Part shown: piece by piece, positions 52,535-63,730 of the stretch
How positions within the stretch are numbered: the first letter of the stretch is position 1
Layout: every line of letters begins with the position of its first letter
DNA from: Diphasiastrum complanatum
Taxonomy: Eukaryota > Streptophyta > Lycopodiopsida > Lycopodiales > Lycopodiaceae
Assembly (NCBI GenBank): GCA_029204225.1
Contig: CM055111.1
Span: 16,973,019-17,037,018 of the forward strand
Length of the DNA stretch: 64,000 bases
Reading direction: 5' to 3'
Translations under genes and position numbers: made by a program
Notes under the pieces: model-generated
Told to the model about the DNA's origin: nothing
The model's input: only the letters and a program-made list of their open reading frames with translations
The model's database searches: none

Positions 52535-52804
52535 AGCTTCTAGTGTAATTTATGTCTTGCATTATTACTTTCACTCTAAGAACAATATGGAGTGCTAGAT
52601 CCCTTTCAGCATATGTATAAATGTATATTGATACAGCTGTGAGAAATTGGCAAAAATCTAGCTTGGTATTTTTTATGATAGAAGTTTGTAAGTGAATCTC
52701 ACATGTGTGGAGCATGTTCCCACGTGTGGAGAATTGTAAAGTAAATTAAAATGTTTGATATAGGGGTCTCATAGAATTTCATAGTCAAGCATTTAGGTGT
52801 AGGA
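52535..52804. other. No recognised feature
   Basis: Short spacer between frame II and the family-D LTR. It has two CACATGTGTG/CACGTGTG-type sites (about 52700-52725), which may belong to a decayed LTR. Confidence 0.3.
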
Positions 52805-53457
52805 TGTTGATAGGGTCAAATTTGGCATAGATGGCAAATTATCCATTTCCACTTGTAATGCCAATATTGAGCCAAAATAGAGCCAAACTTGTGCCAATTA
52901 GAGTGTAGACAAGTGTCATGCTTTTGTTTGATGAAGCTTAAGAGGTCCAATAGAATTTAGAGGTGGAACCTTGTGAGGTCCAATAGAAAATTGAGGTGTG
53001 CTTGAATATAGTCCAATAGAATTTAGAGGTGCATGGATCAATGGTCCAATAGGATTAAGAGGTGGCAAACTGTGATCCAATCATAGTTAAGCATAGTGGT
53101 AGCTCATGAATCTATTAGTATCATTGTACTCCTCCTTTTTGATCTAATTGATTTTGAGATTGAGTGGATTTTGAGTGTCATTGAATTTCTAGCTTTCTCT
53201 CTCTACCCGAGAGCTCATGATGGTTTTTCTCTCTTTACCTGAGGAGAGCAGCTTGTTTTTACTTAGAATACTTTTGGAACACTTCCCACACGTGTGAGTG
53301 AGAGTTGGAAGTGATTGAATGCATGTAGTAGTGTGTTTTTGCCATAGAATCAAAGATAGATCTTGAATCTCAATCTAGTCTTGATCTTGGTGCATCTACA
53401 CACCTTAGGAGATCACAAGTACATGTAGTGGACAATCCACGCGTGTGAAAGTCAACA
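52805..53457 (+). repeat. Family-D 5' LTR
   Basis: TGTTGATAGGG to GTCAACA, 653 bp, followed by a perfect PBS. It contains short repeats of 'ccaatagaa-ttgaggtg' (about 52945-53060), CACACGTGTG (53287-53296) and a CT-rich tract. The start is supported by the related fragment at 28886-28996. Confidence 0.8.
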
Positions 53458-53469
53458 TGGTATCAGAGC
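53458..53469 (+). promoter_or_regulatory. Primer binding site
   Basis: TGGTATCAGAGC, exact initiator tRNA-Met 3'-end complement, adjoining the LTR. Confidence 0.95.
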
Positions 53470-54133
53470 CTACCTAAGGTTACCATGCATTTTGATCCAT
53501 TTGAGTGAAAACTATTCATCAATCTTGAGCTAGAAATTGTCAAGGCCCATTTTCCTAGCTATCTTGTTCAATTTTGGATCAAAAGAGATCAAAAGGACAT
53601 TGATTGGGTCTGACCTGGTACTGTACGGAGTCAGGTGCTCAGACACGTGTGAGGAACATCCAATTTCAGTTTGGGAGTTCTCTTTCATGTTTGATCCAAA
53701 AATCTTGCTAGATAGCTTGTTTTGAAGCTAGTTTTGTCTAGTTTCTGATGCAATCAGTTTCATTCCATTTGGTTGAGCCAATCAAAAGTTATAAGCTTTT
53801 GAAAAGGGTTAGGTAGGGCACCTAGACCTGGGTGGACACATTTGGTTTGGTCAAAAGATTGCTTGTTTGATCCAAAATCACAGTTGAATGCTTACCAATC
53901 TCATCTATATGTGATCTAGGCACTGTTTTGAGATCTTAGCCATTTTGTTTCATGCAATATCATTGTATTTGAGTCAAATTTGGTTTCTTAGTGTATTTCA
54001 CACGTGCTAAGAGTGTTTGATCCTAACTTTGCCCATACTCCATCATTTGATGTGAAGTAGATTTTTAAGATTCATTTTTGCGTGCTATACATTGCAAGAG
54101 AGTAACCATTATCCTTAAGGATTTCTAATACTG

Positions 54134-54781
54134 ATGAGGATGTGGGAAAGATATTCCAAGTTACACATGTCTCAGCCGGCTACTCCCAGACCTGATCCAT
54201 TAGATAGGACTGATCTCCCTACCAAGCGGCCTAGGAAGCAACCAGCACCCAAGAGAGCCCCAAAGAAAAATAGGAGGGCCAATACTACAAATTCTCCTCA
54301 ACCTAATCTCGTTGGTAATGTAGATACTCCTGCACCAGATATGATTGTAAATATATCCATTTTGGATAACCCTGTTATTCTTGTAGATACTACTCATCCA
54401 CCTCCTCCTCCTCGTTCAAATTTTCATACATATATAGATTCCGATGATTATCTTAAATTTGAGAGTGACATATCTGATGTTGTAGATAGAATTGGAGTTC
54501 CGTTTTGTTTTAGATTAGAGGAACTTGACTTCAGTATCAATTATAGAGTTATTGATTGTTTGGATCTCAAAAATAGACGGGCTTCTATTAGTGATCCTGT
54601 GATAGAGTCTGGGATTACACTCTTGCTATATGGCATTGCAAGAGATTCATCCAATGAATTGTTGGTGCTCGATATATTGCTTCAAACCTTCAAGGAGGAA
54701 AATGACACTTTATCACAATGTCTTACTAGTGGATTCACACCAATAACAAAATACCTGCTCGTGCCTTATCATACCAAGTAA
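54134..54781 (+). CDS. Unidentified frame in the family-D element (not gag-like)
   Basis: 215 codons starting 665 bp after the PBS, where gag is expected. Residues 20-55 are proline-rich and strongly basic (TKRPRKQPAPKRAPKKNRR, a likely nuclear or nucleic-acid-binding region). Residues 60-100 are low complexity with PPPPP. Residues 100-215 form a globular, mixed alpha/beta-looking region (DYLKFESDISDVVDRIGVPF, VIESGITLLLYGIARDSS). No copia gag signature, zinc knuckle, protease or RT is present. It could be a captured host fragment or a specialised ORF of a non-autonomous LTR element. Confidence 0.5.
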   Translation: MRMWERYSKLHMSQPATPRPDPLDRTDLPTKRPRKQPAPKRAPKKNRRANTTNSPQPNLVGNVDTPAPDMIVNISILDNPVILVDTTHPPPPPRSNFHTYIDSDDYLKFESDISDVVDRIGVPFCFRLEELDFSINYRVIDCLDLKNRRASISDPVIESGITLLLYGIARDSSNELLVLDILLQTFKEENDTLSQCLTSGFTPITKYLLVPYHTK

Positions 54782-55053
54782 GATATGTTAAATGCTTCTT
54801 GCTGTTTAATGCTTTATCATTGGCATTATCAATGGAAATAGTTCTTAGAATTGCAACTAATGGACTTTCTATCTTATTTTATAGTGAGCATTGGAGTTTA
54901 AACCTGATCTCTATCAAGAGATCTGTAGATAATATTGTTAAAGTATTTTGTGTCAAGATGAACTCGGCTAGCAATACGCATAAGGATGTAGATATGTACA
55001 TGCCATATTTAAGTAAATATATTTCAATAGATGTTCCCCAATCAATTGACTAG
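54782..55053 (+). pseudogene. Continuation of the family-D frame after a frameshift
   Basis: An 84-codon frame (54799-55053) in another phase follows directly. It can be read from about 54775 (YQVRYVKCFLLFNALSLALS) and ends KDVDMYMPYLSKYISIDVPQ at a stop at 55051. Continuity suggests that it and the 54134 frame were one protein of about 305 residues. Confidence 0.45.
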
Positions 55054-56536
55054 TAGATCGTCAGTTTGGAGGTAAATTTTGTCTTTCTTAACAACATTTT
55101 GAAATTAGTATTTTAATGCATTTGTTTCATTCTAATTCATTTTGTTTCTTGATTGATTTCTTGTGTTGTTAGCTGAATTTTTTATGGCAAAAATCGGGCT
55201 AATTTGGAACAAAAAATGGTTACAGGATATTTAACGGCCTGTGAATACGACAAAAGTTGAAGCAATATATTGAACCGAAAAGGGGTCCCAACCCGCCCTT
55301 AAAGTGGCTAGACACGTTAATTAGCAGTAGATAATGTATCTATACAAACGGTCTCAGGAACCGTTGAAAATAGTTGACATAGACACACTTTTTGTAAGAC
55401 CAAAAAAAAATGCCGGTCCATGTAGAAATAGGTCCCAGTCTGTCCAAATGTTGTACGGCCTGAAAATTGGCCTGATAGTAAGAATGTCGGCAATGTCGAG
55501 CGCAGTTTCGATGTACCCAAAAATATTTTGACCAAAAGAAAAACCTCTTTGTTTTTCAGGGATGGCCAGTCCAGGTCCAAGATTGCTCTAGTCTGTCACT
55601 TATAACAATGTCAGCAACTTGCAAAATCGAAAATCGGTCAGAGGCATTAAAAATCGACAAAAATGGCATCAAAAAATATAAGCATAGTGGGTATCGAAAA
55701 TGTGGACACAGGGGGTTTCAAAAAAATGGGAAAATGACAATTTATGGTATTAAAATTGTAGTTGCAGAGAAAAATCGGCAAGGCACACAATGCCAGGGAA
55801 GTCAACCGGTCTAAAATACTTGACAAAAAGGTTATGGCCTTTGCAAATGTTAAGGGTTAAGGTGTTAAAAAGTTTATTTTTTGCGTAGTGACATTACATT
55901 GGGTGATGTCATAGTGCCTACATCACCTTAAAAGTTCTAGAAAGATCTTTTGCAAGTGGCTGATGTGATGGACCCTACCATATTTTACACATCAAAAAGA
56001 GGAGAAAATTCTAAAAATTGACAAAATAGCAAAATGAAGGTGGGCCTCCATCACCATCTATAAAAAGGCACCAATAGCTGATAGAAATGGGCTGAATCAA
56101 TTTTAGGAGAGTGAAGTGCTGTTGATTTGAAGAAATTGAAGTTTCTGCTCAATTGCTGCCATGCTACTGCTCTGTTTTGCTGAGTTATGGTGGATTAGTT
56201 CTGATATTCTACAGTTCTGATGTGTTGCTGGGTCATTCTGCTATGCTGATGGGTTTAAAGAATATCTTAGCTTTTTAGTATGGCTGTTTTGTGTTGTTAT
56301 ATTGTCCAGAATGTAGTTCTTGTGAGGTTTTTTCCATATCCTTTGATTAAGTGTGTGTGTGAAGAGCTCTGCTGAATTGTTGAACTTCAACTCCATTCTG
56401 CCCTGCTTTGTTGAAGAATGTGCACTGAAGGCTGGCTACCTTGTTAGGCTACTGTACTTATGTCTGTTGAGTTAAGAAGAAGAGTTTAGACCATCTTCAT
56501 GAGCTGTTCTAGAGTTGGATCTAATTGCATGGTAAA
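55054..56536. other. No gene seen; no family-D 3' LTR
   Basis: 1.5 kb of AT-rich sequence. A repeat of 'aaaaatcgggctaattt' (near 55190) is shared with about 1080. No RT, polypurine tract or second LTR was found, so the family-D element is 3'-truncated or its end is beyond recognition. Confidence 0.4.
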
Positions 56537-56930
56537 TGTGAGAAATTTCAACAAGTTTAGTCATATTTTCGTAAATTATCAATAAGAGGCCAAAACTCGT
56601 TTTAGACTTAGAGATAAACTTTTTGAAGTTATATTATTTTAAAATACATTCAATAAACACTTTTTGAAAGTGTGGGAAAGTTGGTAGTCGAGTTTGAGAG
56701 AGATTCAAATTTGAACTTTGGGTACATTGAATCTAGTCCCAAAATAGTAGTGTTTTTCATATTGGAGAGAAAGCCAAGTGGCCAAATTGGGTTTGGACCT
56801 GCTACAAAAAGAGGAAACTCCTGGAGAGACACATCTTCTCTCTTCTCTCTCTCATTTCATCATTATACATGGTTCTCTTTGGGTTCTACTACTCATTGGT
56901 GCACTCTCTTGATGATATCTTGCATAAAAG
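56537..56930 (+). repeat. Family-A LTR, 5' part (truncated)
   Basis: TGTGAGAAATTTC onward, matching the first ~390 bp of 48762 with an ~18-bp deletion early on. It stops at about 56930 (ttgcataaaag), before the palindrome. Confidence 0.88.
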
Positions 56931-57077
56931 CAATGGATATATAGCACGATCATTTGCAATGATAATATATATATAATATCAACCAATGTATTACAAAATT
57001 GGTGCTTTAATTTCGCATGAGTCTTTCTAGATCTAACGTCAACTAAAAACCGCATCAACTAAAACTTATAAACCTAA

Positions 57078-58010
57078 TCTACTCGTCGTCGTCGTCACGT
57101 CCAGTCTGCATGAACACAAACAAACAAACTACATTGATATTTAATGCCCGATCGTATTGAATTAAATAAAATTGATGTTGGAATACAAACCACATTAGTA
57201 TGAATACAAAAACTTGTACTTACATTTGGAGGATGACCCTCGCTCTTTAGTTTGTCCACTTATGCGTCGTATGATTTCCTGAAGGCAAATTCGTACTCCT
57301 CCTTAGTTGGCAGACATCCATGCATTCAATTTAAGTTGAAATTATTTTAGGGCTATGTTGGAGCAGCTAGTCATAATGCATATTAAAAAATAAAAGCATA
57401 TAAAATCAAAGATAAACTATAAGAGTGGTGTAGGTTCACTTACCATGCTTGCCTGCAATCCTGCCTTTCTGCTCGAACCCAACCTAGGATTGCCAATCCC
57501 ATGCATCCTAGCGGGAATGACATCTTTTTTAATCTTGTATTTATCTGGTGCTCGTTCATCCGTTTTTACACGGTTCCAATCCTTCTTGAACACCAGGAGG
57601 GCTTGGTTTGCCCGTCCCTATAAGCTTGTCGTGCCATATTACGATGATGCCTAATATATAAGCTCACATGCTTATGAATTTCCTTCTCCTTGAATTCCTC
57701 TTCTTGTTGGAATTCATCACAAAGGTATCGGTGGCAGGTTGTTCGGACCATTTATTAAACAATCTGTAGCCAAAATCGAGCTGGCATAAAGAATAGAGCC
57801 GGTCCAGAACCACCCTCCCTTTTCTGTTGGCAATCATATTACCTTCATGATTTACATCATAATAAAGATTTGTAGATGACTCTTCCGTAGGGACCACCCT
57901 CATCTCGGCTACGTATACTTTGTAGTTCTGCTTTTTGCTCAGGAGTTAATGATTCATATAAATTTTTAACATAATCTCCCGAGCTTTCACCACTGCCTGA
58001 CCCCGACATG
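57078..58010 (-). pseudogene. Unidentified multi-exon gene remnant, possibly transposon-derived
   Basis: The start ATG at 58010 gives MSGSGSGESSGDYVKNLYES, LTPEQKAELQSIRSRDEGG. A frameshift near 57900 leads to YYDVNHEGNMIANRKGRVV, LDRLYSLCQLDFGYRLFNKW (57903-57664), then shifted VFKKDWNRVKTDERAPDKYK and ARMHGIGNPRLGSSRKAG to a GTAAGT donor near 57440. A second exon, PTKEEYEFAFRKSYDA, stop, VDKLKSEGHPPN, ends at a GTAAGT donor (about 57222). The last exon after tgcag reads TGRDDDDE and stops at 57078. Consistent splice signals imply a real former gene. The style resembles accessory proteins of CACTA-type elements, but this is not established. Confidence 0.5.
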
Positions 58011-58287
58011 ATTACTACATTCATAAACATACAATACATTACAATAAACCCGAATATATTGAAATGTAGAAAAGAAAATCGACTACACAACTTTAATGCA
58101 TATTGGAGTGGGACTTTCATACTTGTGATAACATAAGAAGAGATAGATATGAGTTTAGAGCCTACACCAAGATGCAAAAGAATCATATAAGCAACAACGT
58201 ATAAGAATAGTGCTATCTAAAAATTAAAACATTAGAATCATACAATAATTTTATATTATTTGTGTTTTGTACTTGTGCATATATGCA

Positions 58288-58610
58288 GTTTATCACAACG
58301 AGATGAATTACATTCAGATTAGTCTAGCGATGAAGACACTACTCAAGTTAACAGGGTAAGTAATAAACATGCATGTTTTCTTATTCATAAAGACTGTTAT
58401 TATAAGTTAAACTATTGTGCTAAAGTGACATGTATTTGAATTTTGTTTCTCGTAGAAAAATTATTTTCAAAATAAGATATGGTGCACATGCCTCAAGTGT
58501 GATGGGAAAAAGATGCGTGAAAGACACATTGTTGAAAATTATTTGTGGAAGTTTGGACGAAAAGAGGTTTTGACATTCTGCGAGTAAATCACTTATGAGT
58601 TTTGCAAGTT
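58288..58610 (+). pseudogene. CACTA-like transposase N-terminal zinc-finger exons
   Basis: An exon after tatgcag (about 58288) reads LSQRDELHSD, stop, SSDEDTTQVNR to GGTAAGT (58356-58362). A second exon after ctcgtag (58456) reads KNYFQNKIWCTCLKCDGKK, MRERHIVENYLWKFGRKE and ends FCE, stop. The C-x-C-x2-C followed by a basic helix and a HIVENYL-x-FG-like block matches the N-terminal finger of tnp2-type transposases (CPC-x2-C, then Hl-x-yGf). It is divergent from the gene at 57078-58010, with starts about 280 bp apart. Confidence 0.45.
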
Positions 58611-58999
58611 TCTGCGCAATGAGAATAGCAAAAATTGAATGCACATGGCATGTCGTCAAATTTTGACATTTTTGGAAGTCCGTTGACTCAGTAGTAACTA
58701 TAGTAGCTCTAACTCCTAAATCGGCATGACTCATGGAGGACCACATTGGGAGTGTCTGCTACTCCAGTCCGGGGCCAGGAGTTGACAAGGCCCACATATA
58801 GGGTTTTTGAGCCCAACCTTTTGATAACATGATGGGGTGGGACGTGGAGCACCTCGGCGTAGCTCGTGGAAGCCCATTGAGTGTGTCTGGTACTTCAGTC
58901 TGGGGCCAGTAATCCCACGGGCCCAAATAGGGGCCCTTCAGGGGCAAAAACCGCACTTGACTTTTAGCCCTGCTTTGACGCATTCCAATCGGTTGTTCT
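58611..58999. other. No recognised feature
   Basis: GC-richer stretch with an internal near-repeat: 'tggaggaccacattgggagtgtctg-tactccagtc-ggggccag' at about 58732-58780 recurs at 58865-58910. Confidence 0.4.
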
Positions 59000-59108
59000 C
59001 ATGGTTCCTCTCTCACTCATAGTTCTCAATGGTTCTCATGGTTCCTCTCTCTCACTCACGGTTCTAACGGTTCTTCTCTCTCTCTCTCTCGCTCACGGTT
59101 CTCACGAT

Positions 59109-59109
<1 letters not shown>

Positions 59110-59151
<42 letters not shown>
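59110..59151 (+). repeat. (CT)n run
   Basis: About 42 bp of uninterrupted CT. Confidence 0.9.
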
Positions 59152-59154
<3 letters not shown>

Positions 59155-59394
59155 GTGCTCTCCCTCTCTCTCTCTCTCTCACTCCGTGAGAACAGTGAGA
59201 GACGTTGAGAAACGTGAGTGCTCTCAACGGTTCTCTCTCTCTCTTTGTCACTCACCGCACATATCTCTCTCTCTCTCTCTAACACAGCTAAGGACCACAT
59301 TTAGGCCATCTCATGAAGCTGTCTCTCTCTCTCTCTGCCTACGGGCATGTGTCTCTCTCTCTCTCACACCACTAAGGACCGCATTTCACCGCAC

Positions 59395-59436
<42 letters not shown>

Positions 59437-59667
59437 ATGGGTGTGGAGGCGTTTGTGGCCCCTCCCTACATCCCACATAAGTACCGCATTTCACCCACAT
59501 AGGGACCACATTTAGGCCCTCTCACGGTTCTCTGTACCTGCAGGTGTCTCTCTCTTGCACTGCTAAGGACCGCATTTAGGCCATCTCATGAAGGTGTCTC
59601 TCTCTCTCTGCCTGCGGGTGTCTCCCTCTCTATCTCTCTTACACGCAAAGGATGACATTACACCGCT

Positions 59668-59700
<33 letters not shown>

Positions 59701-59928
59701 TCTGCCTACAGTTGTTGAGGTGTTTGTGGCCCCAACCTTCACCCCGCATAGGGACCGCGTTTAGGCCATCTCACGGTTCTCTATGCCTGCGGGTGTCTCT
59801 CTCTCTCTCTCTTACACCGCTAAGGACCGCATTAAGGCCATCTCACGAAGCTGTCTCTCTCTCTCTATGCCTGCGGGTCTCTCTCTCCCTATCTCTCTTA
59901 CACCGCAAAGGAGACATTGCACCACACA

Positions 59929-59959
<31 letters not shown>

Positions 59960-60131
59960 GCCTACAGTTGTTGAGGTGTTTGTGGCCCCAACCTCCATCC
60001 CGCATAGGGATCGCATTTAGGCCATCTTACGGTTCTCTCTGCCTGCGGGTGTCTCTCTCTCTCTCTCTTACATCGCTAAGGACCGCATTTAGGCCATCTC
60101 ACAAAGCTGTCTCTCTCTCTCTGCCTGCGGG

Positions 60132-60164
<33 letters not shown>

Positions 60165-60326
60165 TACACCGCAGAGGACGGCATTGCACCGCACATCTCT
60201 CTCTCTCACTCTGCCTGCAGTTGTGGAGGTGTTTGCGGCCCCTCCCTTAAAATTGCATAGGGACCACATTTCACCCACATAGGGACCGCATTTAGGCCAT
60301 CTCACGGTTCCCTCTGCCTGCGGGCG

Positions 60327-60359
<33 letters not shown>

Positions 60360-60443
60360 CTACTAAGGACCACATTTAGGCCATCTCACGAAGCTGTCTC
60401 TCTCTATCTCTGCCTACGAGTGTCTCTCTCTCTCTGCTTGTGA

Positions 60444-60493
<50 letters not shown>

Positions 60494-60518
60494 CCTCAGA
60501 GGACCACATTTCACTGCA

Positions 60519-60640
<122 letters not shown>

Positions 60641-61041
60641 TCTCTACCTGCGGTTGTGGAGGTGTTTGCAGCCCCTCCCTTCATCCCACATAGGGGCCAC
60701 TTAGGCCATCTCACGGTTCTCTCTGCCTGCGGGTGTCTCTCTCTCTCTCTCTCCCTTACACCGCTAAGGACCACATTTAGGCCATTTCATGAAGCTGTCT
60801 CTCTCTCTGTGCATGCATGTGTCTTTCTCTCGCTCTCTTACACTGTAGAGGACCGCATTGCATCGCACATCTCTCTCTGTCCTTGTGCCTGTGATTGTAG
60901 AGATGTTTGCGGCCCCTCCCTTCATCCTGCATTTCACCCACATAGGGACCGCATTTAGGCCATCTCACGGTTCTCTCTGCCTGCGGGTGTCTCTCTCTCT
61001 CTCTCTTACATTCCTAAGGACCTCATTTAGGCCATCTCACG

Positions 61042-61090
<49 letters not shown>

Positions 61091-62284
61091 CTGCAGTTGT
61101 GGAGGTGTTTGTGGCCCCTCCCTTCATCCCGCATAGGGACCGCATTTAGGTCATCTCACGGTTCTCTCTACCTGCGGGTGTCTCTCTCTCTCTTACACCG
61201 CTAAGGACCGCATTTAGGCCATCTCATGATGTTGTCTCTCTCTCTCTGCCTACAGGTGTGGAGGTGTTTGCGGCCCCTCCCTTTCTCCCGCATTTAGGCC
61301 ATCTCATGAAGCTGTCTCTCTCTCTCTCTCTGCCTGCGGGTGTCTCTCTCTCTCTCTCTTACGCCGCTAAGGACCGCATTTCACCACACATCTCTCTCTC
61401 TCTTTGCCTGTTTGCGGGTCTCTCTCTCTCTCTCTACACCACTAAGGACCACATTTAGGCCATCTCACAAAGCTCTCTCTCTCTCTGCCTGCGGGTGTCA
61501 CTCTCTTTCTCTACATCGCTAAGGACCGCATTTAGGCCATCTCAAGAAGCTGTCTGTCTCTCTCTACCTACAGGTCTAGGGTTTAAATGACATCTGGGAC
61601 ATGAGAAAATGAGTGCTGATTCAGTTGTTGCATCAACGCATTCTCTCTCTCACTCACGGTTCTCCCTCTCTCTCGCTCACAATTTTGACGATGTTTTCTC
61701 TCTCTCTCTCGAATGCTCTCCCTCCCTCTCCCTCACTCACCCTGAGAACCTTTGAGACAGAGGAACCGTTACTTTGGTTCTCACGGTTCCTCTCTCTCAA
61801 CCGTTCTCATGGTTCCTCTCTCACGGTTTCTCTCACTATTCTGACGGTTCTCACGGTGCTCTCTCTCTCTCACGGTTCTTCTTTCATAGTTCGTCTCACT
61901 ATTCTGACGGTTCTCACGATGCTCTCTCTCTCACGATTCCTCTCACTGTTCCAATGGTTCTCACGGTGCTCTCTCTCTCATAGTTCCTCTCTCACTGTTC
62001 CAACGATTATCATGATGCTCTCTCTCTCTCCTCGGATACTCTAGGTTCTCATGGTTCCTCTCTCTCTCTCACTCATGGTTATCACGGTTCTCACGAAGCT
62101 TCCTCTCTCTTGGATGCTCTCGGTTCTCATGGTTCCTCTCTCTTTGTCCCACTCACAATTCTCACGGTTCTCATCTCTCTCTCTCATATGCTCTCAGTTC
62201 TCACAGTTCTCACGGTTCCTCTCTCTCTCTCACTCATGGTTCTCATGGTTCTCATGTAGCTCTCTCTCTCTTGTATGCTATCGG

Positions 62285-62345
62285 TTCTCACGGGCCGTTG
62301 TTGAGCCCTCCCAACCGACCGCAAAGGAGGTGTTTGCGGCCCCTC
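62285..62345 (+). repeat. Spacer motif repeated at 62750-62800
   Basis: 'cacgggccgttgttgagccctccc' is followed by 'cgaccgcaaaggaggtgtttg'; nearly the same sequence returns at 62746-62799. It marks a higher-order unit of about 460 bp within the satellite. Confidence 0.65.
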
Positions 62346-63169
62346 CGCTCACTCACTCATTGGTTGTCACTGATCTACAAACACACCTTATACCTCAATG
62401 TACTCCTTACATGATTAACTGTTTTAGCATTTGGCATTAACTACAATCATATAAGGTGTTGATCTGCAAGCTAGACGTCGTTTATCAACAAACACACCTT
62501 ATGATGGTGGTGTGATTCTTCATCTCCACTCGACAGTTGTGATAGCAAGCTCATGGCTCAAGGTTCCGATAGCAGGCTCTTCTCCTCATGCTTCTGAAAG
62601 CATGCAAGTCGCGATCTTCAACAGCTCTTGCCAGTTGCAATCTTCAACAACTCTTGCCAGTTGCGATCTTCAAAAGATTTTGCCAGTCATGATCCAACGG
62701 TTCTCACGGTTCACAGTTCTCACGAGACGTTGTTCACAGCTCTCACGGGCCGTTATTGACCCATCCCAAACGACCGCAAAGGAGGTGTTTGTGGCCCCTC
62801 TCTTCATCTCTCTCTCGGTTGCTCTCCCTCTCTCTCTCTCTCACTCACGGTTCTCACGATGCTCTCTCTCTCTCTCTCTCTCTCATGCTCTCCCTCTCTC
62901 TCGATCATGGTTCTCACAATGCTCTCCCTCTCTCTCTCTCACTCACCGTGAGTCGTGAGAGGATCCATGAGAGAGGAACCGTGAGAACCATGGGAAAGGT
63001 TCCTCTCTCTCAACGGTTCTCACAGTTTCTCTCTCTCAACGGTTCCCAATTTAATCCATGCATTAAGTTTATTTGACAGTTTATTTATTGTTGTCACTCT
63101 AAATCAATACTAGTTCAAAATCTTATTAGCACTGGCTTTACAAATTGTATGGATTGTTTAAGGTTTTTC

Positions 63170-63730
63170 AAGGGTGGTTTCATATGGAGTGAGTCCAAAT
63201 GGCCCAAATCCTTTAGTACGATGGTATAGTTTTCACCACATGTTTTGTTTCTACTGTTTTTTATTAGAATGAATTGGCGATTGTATGGCAATGCAATATG
63301 GGCTGTTTTACCTGTAGTGTAACTAAATGCCTTGTTGTCGTAGTTTTCTGCTAGTATTGAATGCATTATCTTGTGTTTTATTGTAGTTCTGTAATGAATA
63401 GATAGAGTGGTTTGCTGTTTGGAAAAGCATTTTGGGCTGTAGTTCTGTAATTGTCACCTAATTGCCTAATATTCAAGCTGTGACGGATTCGATTACTACT
63501 CTAATGATTAGATAAAGTTGTCGGCTGTATTTGGGGCTATACTATTACTGTAACCAAAATGCTTGCTACATTGATTTCACTAAGTGGGTTGACATTGTTG
63601 AATGCATTATCTAGCTGATTTGTCCTCATATAATTAGATAAAATAGTTGGCTATATGGCAAATTATTGTAATACTTCTGTTGTAATTAAAAGGCTTGTTA
63701 GGTAGGTATTCTCGAAGTGGGTTATGGAAA
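63170..63730 (+). repeat. Degenerate tandem repeat of about 120-135 bp
   Basis: About four diverged units contain 'attagataaa-t-gttggct(g/a)tat', '(t)gtaa(c/t)-aaa-gctt(g)' and 'ttgaatgcattatct'. Old satellite-like sequence, non-coding. Confidence 0.5.
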
